Below are positions 1 through 5,126 of a stretch of DNA of 6,561 nucleotides, in pieces. Numbering within the stretch: position 1 is the first letter of the stretch; each line of letters begins with the position of its first letter. The DNA is from Bacillota bacterium. GTDB taxonomy: Bacteria > Bacillota > Clostridia > Peptostreptococcales > Natronincolaceae. A program made the position numbers and the translations under genes. The stretch spans positions 1 through 6,561 of the forward strand of contig JAEWHG010000123.1 in the NCBI GenBank assembly GCA_023387935.1, read 5' to 3'. The notes beneath the pieces are model-generated. The model did no database searches. It saw only the letters and a program-made list of their open reading frames with translations, and was not told where the DNA came from.

Positions 1-209
1 ATTTGCGTGGAGGAATTGACTATGGGAAACTAAGTGTTATCCATAAGCCAATGATGGCAATGCTTAAAATTATGGTTTCTAAGAAAAAACCAGAAGAATT
101 GTCCGATGAGGATAAAATGATGTTAGAAACATATGGTGGAGTTGTTGATTTTACTAATGTAAAAACCATAGATCCTCTGGTGCAGTATGTTAAAGAGGTA
201 ATTAGATAA
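1..209 (+). CDS. C-terminal part of a flavodoxin-domain protein (5' truncated by window edge)
   Basis: The frame is open from the left edge and ends at TAA 207-209, giving about 69 residues of a longer protein. The TTG at position 3 is probably an internal Leu codon rather than a start, because no Shine-Dalgarno is visible before it. The readable part runs from LRGGIDYGKL, through a basic segment MVSKKKPEELSDEDKMML, to a final GGVVDFTNVKTIDPLVQYVK. From memory, this resembles the C-terminal end of clostridial flavodoxin-domain (protoporphyrinogen-oxidase-like) proteins of roughly 170-180 residues, in which the FMN-binding loops lie in the N-terminal part missing here. The fold and cofactor therefore cannot be confirmed from this piece. 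Such proteins are cytoplasmic electron carriers or oxidoreductases of mostly unknown partner. No neighbouring gene overlaps it, and a hairpin lies 22 nt downstream. Confidence 0.6.
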   Translation, partial: LRGGIDYGKLSVIHKPMMAMLKIMVSKKKPEELSDEDKMMLETYGGVVDFTNVKTIDPLVQYVKEVIR

Positions 210-231
210 GGAAATTTTGTTTGTAATATAA

Positions 232-260
232 TAACTAAAAATTAAATAAATTCTTAGTTA
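232..260 (+). other. Imperfect inverted repeat downstream of the flavodoxin-like gene
   Basis: TAACTAA (232-238) pairs with TTAGTTA (254-260), and AATT (240-243) pairs with AATT (249-252). There is one A/C mismatch between the two helices and a 5-nt loop. It begins 22 nt after the stop codon. It is almost purely A/T and no T-run follows it, so it is a weak terminator at best. It could instead stabilise a 3' end or be chance structure in AT-rich DNA. Confidence 0.25.
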
Positions 261-289
261 CATGACTCGATAATATTGTGCTTTTGTTT

Positions 290-317
290 AGAGAAACTCA
301 ATTAATCGGGTTCTTTT
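290..317 (+). terminator. Weak candidate intrinsic terminator
   Basis: AGAGAAACT (290-298) can pair with GGGTTCTTT (308-316), with one A/G mismatch and two G-T pairs, around a 9-nt loop. The right arm runs into a short T stretch (314-317) followed by AATATT. It is about 80 nt after the flavodoxin-like gene and could end that transcript. The stem is weak and the tail short, so this is a guess. Confidence 0.25.
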
Positions 318-375
318 AATATTGTGATATAAAAATTATATGCAGGAGTAAAAAACAAAGAAAAATCTTTTAACT

Positions 376-533
376 AAAGGAGATTAGTAGTAAAGCATAG
401 AATACCAAGAAATACATATATTAACAATGTAGTTGAGCCTGTTCCTGATGAAAAAACTTTAGATAGAAGACCGGATTTCAATGATGAATTCCATAAGGCT
501 ACTTGTATTATTATAAAAGGCACAAAAGTTTAA
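376..533 (+). pseudogene. Small open frame with Shine-Dalgarno but no start codon; unrecognised
   Basis: AAAGGAG lies at 376-382. In the frame starting TTA at 384-386 there are 49 sense codons before TAA at 531-533. The translation includes RIPRNTYINNVVEPVPDEKT and, further on, DRRPDFNDEFHKATCIIIKG. It looks like real protein sequence: balanced composition, many charged residues, several Pro and a single Cys. However, no ATG, GTG or TTG exists in this frame within normal distance of the Shine-Dalgarno; the codons there are TTA GTA GTA AAG, and the first in-frame stop upstream is at 375-377. The start may have mutated, a non-standard start may be used, or the frame may be chance. I do not recognise the protein, and no function is offered. 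Confidence 0.35.
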
Positions 534-632
534 TAGATTAACATTTTATAAAGTAAAAGTATTATTATTTTGTATGAAAGGAAGTAAATTTATTGCAAAG
601 AATAAAGCGAATTAACTACTTGGTGCAGTTAA
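534..632 (+). other. Intergenic stretch with only tiny open frames
   Basis: No supportable gene is present. ATG 574 opens 13 codons without a good ribosome binding site. TTG 593, placed 7 nt after AAAGGAAG (578-585), opens 14 codons to TAA 635-637. Both are too short to call. Near the right end, TTAACT (612-617) can pair with AGTTAA (627-632) across a 9-nt loop. Confidence 0.3.
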
Positions 633-638
633 TATAAT
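611..638 (+). promoter_or_regulatory. Candidate promoter for the CWC-protein gene
   Basis: A perfect -10 hexamer TATAAT lies at 633-638. The best -35 at allowed spacing is poor (ATTAAC at 611-616, 16-bp spacer), and no extended -10 TG is present. Transcription would begin near 645, giving a leader of about 49 nt before ATG 694. Within that leader, ATCTG/CAGAT (638-642 and 647-651) can form a small hairpin. This is support from a single hexamer only. Confidence 0.3.
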
Positions 639-693
639 CTGATAGCAGATCGCATCGAGATGACTAAATATTTATACGGGAGTGATTATAAAC

Positions 694-873
694 ATGAAAG
701 AAACTGAAAAAATATGTCCACTTTGTGGAGAAAGCAACAATTGTCAACACGGTAAATGCGGATGCTGGTGTGAAACAGTCAAGGTTCCTAAGCGCGTGCT
801 AGATTTGGTGCCTGAAGACAAAAAAGAGAAGGCGTGTATATGTAAATCGTGTTTAGAAAAGTATGATAAATAA
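694..873 (+). CDS. Cysteine-rich CWC family protein
   Basis: This is a 59-residue cytoplasmic protein with nine cysteines at residues 8, 11, 17, 22, 24, 26, 48, 50 and 53. The pattern CPLCG near the N-terminus, then CGCWC at 22-26, a central V-P-x-x-V-L-D-L-V-P segment and a final KACICKSC closely matches the cysteine-rich CWC family, small proteins presumed to bind a metal, probably zinc. Their physiological role is unknown. ATG 694 is preferred to the in-frame GTG at 682, because that GTG overlaps the only Shine-Dalgarno (GGGAG, 678-682), whereas ATG 694 lies 11 nt after it. The gene appears to be a single transcription unit: it has its own candidate promoter and a strong terminator 9 nt after the stop, separating it from the GntR operon. 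Length and composition are typical for the family and no truncation is seen. Confidence 0.8.
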   Translation: MKETEKICPLCGESNNCQHGKCGCWCETVKVPKRVLDLVPEDKKEKACICKSCLEKYDK

Positions 874-882
874 TGTGTATTT

Positions 883-914
883 AATCTCTCATAACATTTG
901 TGAGGGATTTTTTT
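883..914 (+). terminator. Intrinsic terminator of the CWC-protein gene
   Basis: A 12-bp stem is formed by 883-894 (AATCTCTCATAA) and 898-909 (TTGTGAGGGATT), with two G-U pairs and a 3-nt loop. A run of seven T residues at 908-914 overlaps and follows the right arm. It starts 9 nt after the stop codon. Stem plus U-tract is the textbook form. Confidence 0.85.
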
Positions 915-933
915 ATTTACTTATAAATTTCTA

Positions 934-962
934 TTGCATTATCAATAAAAACCATGTATTAT
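934..962 (+). promoter_or_regulatory. Probable promoter of the GntR-ABC operon
   Basis: TTGCAT (934-939) and TATTAT (957-962) are separated by exactly 17 bp. The -10 matches consensus at 5 of 6 positions and the -35 at 3 of 6. Transcription would start near 969, about 42 nt before the GntR start codon. The -10 box lies inside the left arm of the perfect inverted repeat at 956-989, the expected arrangement for repression by a dimeric regulator. Confidence 0.6.
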
Positions 963-989
963 TGTATTAAGTTATTAATACAATAATAC
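956..989. promoter_or_regulatory. Operator candidate: perfect 15-bp inverted repeat
   Basis: GTATTATTGTATTAA (956-970) is repeated exactly as its reverse complement at 975-989, with a 4-nt spacer (GTTA). It overlaps the -10 hexamer and the predicted transcription start and lies 21 nt before the GntR start codon. YtrA-subfamily GntR regulators bind long inverted repeats in the promoters of their own operons, so autorepression is the likely role. Assignment of this regulator to this site is inferred from position. Confidence 0.75.
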
Positions 990-1010
990 AAAATAAAAGG
1001 AGTTGAAAAA

Positions 1011-1382
1011 ATGAAATGGCACATCGACTCAGAACGACCAGTTTATATACAGCTAATGGAACAAATACAATCAGGCATTATTTCTGGCTACTTTAAACCG
1101 GGAGATAAAATACCATCTGTCAGGGACCTAGCTGCTCAAGCTGGAGTTAATCCGAATACTATGCAGAAAGCTTTAGTTGAATTGGAACGAACAGGATTAG
1201 TCCATACCAACAGAACTAGTGGAAGATATATTACTTCAGATACAGAAATAATTAAGAATTTAAAAGAAGAGTCTGCTAATAGTATTATTATGGACTTCTT
1301 AAATAATATGAAAAAAATTGGCTTTAAGAAAGAAGAAACCTTAGAAATTATAACCAAAATCATAGAGGAGATGAAAGAATGA
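1011..1382 (+). CDS. GntR-family transcriptional regulator, YtrA subfamily
   Basis: This 123-residue DNA-binding protein probably represses its own operon. Residues 9-77 form the GntR winged helix-turn-helix: PVYIQLMEQIQSGI, then PGDKIPSVRDLAAQAGVNPN with the recognition helix at about 46-61, and a wing ending in TNRTSGRYI. The remaining 45 or so residues are a short, charged helical tail likely used for dimerisation; no FCD, UTRA or aminotransferase domain follows. This short architecture defines the YtrA subfamily, which regularly controls an adjacent ABC transporter. ATG 1011 follows AAAAGGAG (995-1002) by 8 nt. The stop overlaps the ATPase start by 4 nt (ATGA), so the genes are translationally coupled. 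A long palindrome over the promoter is the likely binding site. The effector is unknown; characterised relatives respond to cell-envelope antibiotics, but nothing here shows the ligand. Confidence 0.9.
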   Translation: MKWHIDSERPVYIQLMEQIQSGIISGYFKPGDKIPSVRDLAAQAGVNPNTMQKALVELERTGLVHTNRTSGRYITSDTEIIKNLKEESANSIIMDFLNNMKKIGFKKEETLEIITKIIEEMKE

Positions 1383-2077
1383 ATCCTATATTAGAATGTA
1401 AGTCTATAACAAAAAAATATTCTGGTTTTACAGCTCTTTCTGATGTTAATTTGACTTTAGAGAGAGGACGTATTATTGGGTTATTAGGCCCTAATGGTAG
1501 CGGAAAAACTACTTTACTTAAATTAATAAATGGTCTTTTAGTGCCTGAAAATGGAGAAATTCAAATTGGTGGCATGGAGCCTGGAATAGAAACAAAAAAA
1601 ATAGTATCTTATTTGCCGGAAAAAACCTATTTAGCAGATTGGATGACAGTCAATCAAGTTGTTGAATTCTTTCAAGATTTTTATAGTGACTTTGATTCGC
1701 AGAAGGCCTATAAAATGCTAGAGGATCTTAAGATTGATCGAGATCAAAAGTTAAAAACTATGTCTAAGGGAACAAAAGAAAAGGTACAATTAATTTTAGT
1801 TATGAGTAGAGAGGCAGATTTATATTGCTTGGATGAGCCTATTGGAGGTGTTGATCCAGCATCAAGAGATTATATATTAAATACGATCATTACGAACTAT
1901 AGAGAAAATTCTACAATCTTAATATCTACACATCTTATTGCAGATATTGAAAAAGTTTTAGATGAAGTTATATTCCTTAAAGAGGGTACTGTAACTTTTC
2001 ATTCCTCTGTAGATGATGTAAGAATGAAGGAAGGCAAGTCAATCGATTCGCTATTTAGGGAGGTATTTAAATGTTAG
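1379..2077 (+). CDS. ABC transporter ATP-binding protein (YtrB-like)
   Basis: This 232-residue cytoplasmic ATPase presumably pairs with the permease encoded just downstream. Walker A is GPNGSGKT at residues 37-44, Walker B with the catalytic glutamate is YCLDEP at 149-154, the D-loop is GGVDP at 156-160, and the switch histidine is in STH at 183-185. The signature region reads MSKGTKEKVQ at about 128-137 instead of LSGGQ, and the Q-loop position carries Glu (YLPEKTYL, 78-85). Both departures recur in ATPases paired with ABC-2-type permeases and do not suggest inactivity. The start has AGAGGAG (1364-1370) 8 nt upstream and overlaps the regulator stop by 4 nt; its own stop overlaps the permease start by 7 nt. 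Expression is expected to follow the GntR regulator. The substrate is unknown; antibiotic or lipid export is plausible from relatives but not shown here. Confidence 0.9.
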   Translation: MNPILECKSITKKYSGFTALSDVNLTLERGRIIGLLGPNGSGKTTLLKLINGLLVPENGEIQIGGMEPGIETKKIVSYLPEKTYLADWMTVNQVVEFFQDFYSDFDSQKAYKMLEDLKIDRDQKLKTMSKGTKEKVQLILVMSREADLYCLDEPIGGVDPASRDYILNTIITNYRENSTILISTHLIADIEKVLDEVIFLKEGTVTFHSSVDDVRMKEGKSIDSLFREVFKC

Positions 2078-2865
2078 GAAAATTAATGAAACATGAACTA
2101 AAGGCAACATCAAGGCTATTAGTTCCTTTCTATATAGCTCTTTTCTGTATATCTATAATAAATCATCTTACATTTAATTATGGCGCTGAAGAAGGGATTT
2201 TTGCTCTACTAACTGGTTTTTTATTTATAATTCAGCATTTATTTATTATGGCAATTGTAACCGGAACTGCTATTTTCATGATTATCAGGTTTTATAAAAA
2301 CTTTTTAAGTGATGAAGGTTATTTAATGTTTACATTACCAGTTAGTATTCATCAATTAATTTTATCAAAGTTAATAATTGCTTTATTCTGGACAATTGTA
2401 AGTGCTATTGGCGCAGCGGTTTCATGGGCTATAGTAATTAGTTCTATTAATGATATTAGTTTGATTAATTTCTCTACAGCAATAATGAAAGATCTATTTG
2501 TAGAGTTAAATGCTGAATTTGGGTTCCGCTGGGTTGCAATATCTATTGAGTTGATAGTTTTAGGTATTTTATTCTTAATTGGAAATATATTGTTAACCTA
2601 TGCCTCAATTGCTATAGGTCAATTATTTAAGAAGTATAAAATAATTGCTTCTTTTGGAGCCTATGTAGTTATTACTACTGTATTACAGTTTGTAGGTGTT
2701 GCTGGAATAGCTAGTTTAGGATATGTTTTCCAAGAACATTTGGTTTTTATAGATAAGATTCCAAGTATGGTATTACCTATTGCTATTATCATTGGTTTAG
2801 TGGGATGCGCAATTTTTTACGTATCAACCTATTATATATTTAAAAGAAAATTAAATCTTGATTAA
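2071..2865 (+). CDS. ABC-2-like permease of the GntR-linked transporter
   Basis: This 264-residue integral membrane protein has about six hydrophobic segments, at roughly residues 16-36, 44-74, 97-126, 155-185, 191-219 and 234-256, with a basic C-terminal tail (KRKLNLD). Between the second and third segments is KNFLSDEGYLMFTLPVSIHQ, a motif I recognise from clostridial ABC permeases that sit behind YtrA-type regulators. The N-terminus LGKLMKHELKATSR is the amphipathic, basic cytoplasmic start usual for ABC-2-type permeases. ATG 2071 follows AGGGAGG (2057-2063) by 7 nt and overlaps the ATPase stop by 7 nt. Only one ATPase and one permease are encoded here, so the complex is probably two of each. 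The transported molecule cannot be read from the sequence. A hairpin 55 nt downstream probably closes the operon. Confidence 0.85.
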   Translation: MLGKLMKHELKATSRLLVPFYIALFCISIINHLTFNYGAEEGIFALLTGFLFIIQHLFIMAIVTGTAIFMIIRFYKNFLSDEGYLMFTLPVSIHQLILSKLIIALFWTIVSAIGAAVSWAIVISSINDISLINFSTAIMKDLFVELNAEFGFRWVAISIELIVLGILFLIGNILLTYASIAIGQLFKKYKIIASFGAYVVITTVLQFVGVAGIASLGYVFQEHLVFIDKIPSMVLPIAIIIGLVGCAIFYVSTYYIFKRKLNLD

Positions 2866-2919
2866 AAATATCAAATTTCATTTTGAAAGGTTTTATTTCC
2901 AAGTATCTAATATTATAAC

Positions 2920-2949
2920 AAGACATGTATTTATATACATGTCTTTGTT
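2920..2949 (+). terminator. Probable terminator of the GntR-ABC operon
   Basis: AAGACATGTAT (2920-2930) and ATACATGTCTT (2935-2945) form a perfect 11-bp stem with a 4-nt TTAT loop, followed by TGTTAA. The T-tract is short and interrupted, so termination may be inefficient. Its position between the permease stop and the next promoter supports the call; the symmetry would also permit a protein-binding site. Confidence 0.55.
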
Positions 2950-3008
2950 AATAGTATACACCAAAAAAGAAATGAAAAATATTTTATAAAATTTTATGAA
3001 ATTATATG

Positions 3009-3037
3009 TTGACAGTTAAATGTTTTGAGAGTATAAT
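3009..3037 (+). promoter_or_regulatory. Consensus promoter of the metNIQ operon
   Basis: TTGACA (3009-3014) and TATAAT (3032-3037) are both perfect hexamers separated by 17 bp, the housekeeping sigma-A consensus. The DNA just upstream (about 2960-3005) is nearly all A/T with A- and T-runs and may act as an UP element. Transcription should start near 3044. Initiation looks strong and constitutive, so regulation would rest on the T-box leader that follows. Confidence 0.9.
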
Positions 3038-3043
3038 CTTATC

Positions 3044-3347
3044 TAATAACTTAAAACATTATTAAAGACATTGAAGAGAAGAGTAGGTATGTGAATACTT
3101 ATACAGAGAGCTCCTGTTGGTGAGATGGAGCAAAGGATAGCACGCTGAATATGGTCTTGGAGTCTGGCTATTGAAGGGAAACTTTAGGTAGTCACGTTAT
3201 GCACACGTTACAGTGCCAGAGTATTAATGGATTAAATTCCTGCGTACTTGTGGAGGTATAGAACCGTGAGGTCTATATAAACTTAGGGTGGTAATCACGA
3301 TGCTTTCGTCCCTTTGCAACTAGTTGCAAAGTGGCGAAGGCTTTTTT
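3044..3347 (+). promoter_or_regulatory. T-box leader, methionine (AUG) specifier
   Basis: This transcribed leader senses uncharged tRNA and controls read-through into metNIQ. Stem I begins with AGAC (3066-3069), pairing with GTCT (3162-3165). AAGA (3079-3082) pairs with TCTT (3155-3158). The specifier loop has the conserved AGTA (3082-3085) opposite GAA (3147-3149), followed by T and then ATG at 3151-3153; aligned by these landmarks to the glyQS leader, ATG is the specifier. The apical hairpin is GCTCC/GGAGC (3110-3114, 3127-3131). The T-box itself, AGGGTGGTAATCACG (3285-3299), carries the UGGU bulge that pairs with the tRNA end ACCA, matching the A73 discriminator of tRNA-Met. In the antiterminator, AGGG (3285-3288) pairs with CCCT (3310-3313), bases that the terminator also uses. 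A single-nucleotide shift in the specifier reading remains possible, but the gene content agrees with methionine. Confidence 0.92.
3302..3347 (+). terminator. T-box regulated intrinsic terminator
   Basis: The arm 3302-3319 pairs with 3324-3341 over about 18 bp with one mismatch and a few G-U pairs, around a CTAG loop, and is followed by six T residues (3342-3347). The left arm contains CCCT (3310-3313), which is required for the antiterminator, so the two structures exclude each other. With charged tRNA-Met the terminator should form; with uncharged tRNA it should not. Confidence 0.9.
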
Positions 3348-3349
3348 AT

Positions 3350-3376
3350 TTATCCTTAAAGGACCCTTAAGGATAA
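3350..3376 (+). other. Extra hairpin between T-box terminator and metN
   Basis: TTATCCTTAA (3350-3359) and TTAAGGATAA (3367-3376) form a perfect 10-bp stem with a 7-nt loop (AGGACCC). There is no T-tract after it, so it is not a terminator. It ends 14 nt before the metN Shine-Dalgarno and would exist only in read-through transcripts. It may protect the 5' end of a processed mRNA; that role is inferred. Confidence 0.5.
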
Positions 3377-3390
3377 GATAGATTAGGAAT

Positions 3391-3407
3391 AGGAGGTTTT
3401 AAAATTG
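3391..3407 (+). promoter_or_regulatory. metN: Ribosome binding site fixing the TTG start of metN
   Basis: AGGAGG (3391-3396) is 8 nt before TTG 3405-3407. The next in-frame Met codons lie far inside the ATPase domain, and translation from TTG gives the standard MetN beginning (MIEIVNVSKVF), so the unusual start is well supported. Confidence 0.85.
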
Positions 3408-4472
3408 ATAGAAATTGTTAATGTAAGTAAAGTCTTTGATGATGGTAAGAATAAAGTTCATGCAGTTAAAGATGTTTCAATTAAGGTTGAAAAGGGAGAA
3501 ATATATGGAATTATAGGATATTCAGGTGCAGGAAAGAGTACCTTGGTAAGATGTATCAATCTTCTTGAAAGACCTACGGAAGGTAGTATTTTATTCAGAG
3601 GAGAGGACTTAACTCTTCTTCTTGAAAAAGAGCTTAGAGAAAGAAGAAAGAAAATAGGAATGATTTTTCAAAGTTTTAATCTTTTTAGCTCTAGGGACGT
3701 TTATCATAATGTGGCATATCCTTTAAAAGGTTCTAAACTGACTAAAGATGAAGAACGAAAAAAAGTGAAAGTGTTATTAGACCTTGTAGGTCTTAGCGAT
3801 AAAGAACATGCCTATCCTTCCCAATTAAGTGGGGGCCAAAAGCAAAGAGTCGCTATAGCTCGGGCTTTAGCTAACGATCCAGAGGTTTTACTGTGTGACG
3901 AATCTACATCAGCACTTGACCCTAAAACTACAAAGTCAATTTTAAATCTTTTAAAAGAACTAAAAGAAAAGCTTGGATTAACTATTATACTAATAACGCA
4001 CGAAATGGAAGTTATTAAAGATATATGTGATAGAGTGAGCATTATGGAAAATGGAGAAGTAATCGAAGAAGGAAGTATTGTAAAAATATTTAGCGATCCA
4101 GAAAAGGAAACAACGAAAGGATTTTTAGAAACTGCTACAAATACAAGCAAGATATTTGAACTGCTTGAGCTAAAGGATAATATATTCAATATAAAGGAAA
4201 ATGATATATTAACTAGAGTGCGCTATCTAGGGGAAGCTACAAAAGATGCACTGATTTCAGAAGCCTCAAGAAAACTCAATATCAATGCAAGTATTCTATA
4301 CGGAAACCTTGAGGTGTTAGGAAAAACACCAGTTGGTGAGTTAATTGTGCTATTTAGTGGAGTTCATGAGGATATACAAAAAGGAATTAATTATTTCACA
4401 GAGAAGGGATTAAAAGTGGAGGTGATCGAACATGGAAGAAATTCTTCTAAAATATATACCAAACGTTCTTAA
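3405..4472 (+). CDS. metN: Methionine ABC transporter ATP-binding protein MetN
   Basis: MetN powers import of methionine (D- and L-forms in characterised systems) through MetI, working on the cytoplasmic face as a dimer. Of its 355 residues, 1-240 are the ABC ATPase: Walker A GYSGAGKS (38-45), Q-loop Gln89 in MIFQSFNLF, signature LSGGQ (141-145), Walker B VLLCDES with Glu166, and switch His199 in ITHE. Residues about 265-340 match the NIL domain, which in MetN binds methionine and inhibits transport when internal methionine is high. The start is TTG with a strong ribosome binding site 8 nt upstream. The last 41 nt overlap metI, adding a tail of about 13 residues (HGRNSSKIYTKRS) beyond the usual end of the family. 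Transcription depends on the methionine T-box, so control works at both RNA and protein level. Confidence 0.95.
   Translation: MIEIVNVSKVFDDGKNKVHAVKDVSIKVEKGEIYGIIGYSGAGKSTLVRCINLLERPTEGSILFRGEDLTLLLEKELRERRKKIGMIFQSFNLFSSRDVYHNVAYPLKGSKLTKDEERKKVKVLLDLVGLSDKEHAYPSQLSGGQKQRVAIARALANDPEVLLCDESTSALDPKTTKSILNLLKELKEKLGLTIILITHEMEVIKDICDRVSIMENGEVIEEGSIVKIFSDPEKETTKGFLETATNTSKIFELLELKDNIFNIKENDILTRVRYLGEATKDALISEASRKLNINASILYGNLEVLGKTPVGELIVLFSGVHEDIQKGINYFTEKGLKVEVIEHGRNSSKIYTKRS
4418..4434 (+). promoter_or_regulatory. metI: Strong ribosome binding site for metI inside metN
   Basis: GGAGGTGAT (4418-4426) is complementary to nine consecutive bases of the 16S rRNA 3' end and lies 5 nt before ATG 4432, within the metN reading frame. 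It supports ATG 4432 as the metI start and therefore the real 41-nt overlap of the two genes. Confidence 0.85.
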
Positions 4473-5112
4473 TGCTAAGGGAGAGATTGTAGAAGCTGTA
4501 TATCAAACCCTTACGATGGTTTCAATATCTGGAGCTATATCTCTTGTAGTAGGAGTTTTATTAGGAGTAGTCCTTGTTGTAACAAGAAAAGGTGGTATAT
4601 TAGAAAATACACCGGTTAATAACGTGTTAGATAAAATAATAAATGTATTTAGAAGTATTCCATTTATCATCTTAATCGCATTATTAATACCACTTACAAG
4701 AGCAATCGTCGGAACTGCAATAGGAATTAAAGGCGCAATTGTCCCATTAGTAGTTGGTACAGTACCTTTCTTTGCAAGACAGATTGAAAGTGCACTATCT
4801 GAAGTTGATAAGGGAATAATTGAAGCTGCACAGGCAATGGGTTCAGGTCCTATAGATATCATTTTTAGAGTATACCTTAGAGAAGGATTACCTGGAATAA
4901 TAAGAGGGGTAACAATAACATTTATAAGCTTAATTGGATCATCAGCAATAGCGGGATCTGTTGGTGGCGGTGGCCTTGGAGACTTGGCAATAAGATATGG
5001 TTATCAAAGATTTCAAACGGATATTACATTTGTAACAGTAATCATACTTCTAATATTAGTATCTATTATACAAGGTGTAGGTAATATTTTAATTAAAAAG
5101 ATAAGTCATTAA
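4432..5112 (+). CDS. metI: Methionine ABC transporter permease MetI
   Basis: MetI forms the homodimeric membrane channel of the methionine importer. The 226-residue protein has five probable membrane segments at about residues 28-51, 70-89, 100-118, 157-180 and 196-220. The EAA coupling motif, EAAQAMGSGPIDIIFRVYLR (131-150) followed by EGLPGI, docks onto MetN. Other family signatures are FRSIPFIILIALLIP (73-87) and GSVGGGGLGDLAIRYGYQRF (175-194). Length is normal for MetI (roughly 215-230). It overlaps the end of metN by 41 nt, which suggests translational coupling and fixed MetN:MetI stoichiometry. The gene ends 110 nt before metQ; the spacer contains a two-helix structure that may set different mRNA levels for metNI and metQ. 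Some Firmicute annotations call this gene metP. Confidence 0.95.
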   Translation: MEEILLKYIPNVLNAKGEIVEAVYQTLTMVSISGAISLVVGVLLGVVLVVTRKGGILENTPVNNVLDKIINVFRSIPFIILIALLIPLTRAIVGTAIGIKGAIVPLVVGTVPFFARQIESALSEVDKGIIEAAQAMGSGPIDIIFRVYLREGLPGIIRGVTITFISLIGSSAIAGSVGGGGLGDLAIRYGYQRFQTDITFVTVIILLILVSIIQGVGNILIKKISH

Positions 5113-5126
5113 CAATAATAAATAAT

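Noticed and set aside
682..693. GTG start at 682 adding four residues to the CWC protein
   Set aside because: The GTG overlaps the only Shine-Dalgarno (GGGAG 678-682), and nothing else upstream could serve it; ATG 694 is correctly placed.
956..989. The inverted repeat as a transcription terminator
   Set aside because: It is nearly all A/T with no T-run after it, it overlaps the promoter -10, and a strong terminator already exists at 883-914.
1136..1363. Minus-strand open frame of 75 codons inside the GntR gene
   Set aside because: It lies wholly opposite a well-supported GntR coding region, has no ribosome binding site seen, and its Ile/Leu/Ser-rich translation is a typical antisense product of AT-rich coding DNA.
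3044..3347. SAM (S-box) riboswitch upstream of metN
   Set aside because: Although SAM riboswitches often precede metNIQ, this leader has the T-box core AGGGTGG, the AGTA/GAA specifier loop and an antiterminator competing with the terminator, and no S-box core was recognised.
3812..4189. Minus-strand open frame of 125 codons inside metN
   Set aside because: It is antisense to conserved MetN sequence, is Ser/Phe/Ile-rich, and matches no recognisable family.
4503..4862. Minus-strand open frame of 119 codons inside metI
   Set aside because: It is the antisense shadow of the conserved MetI membrane segments, with no independent start signals.
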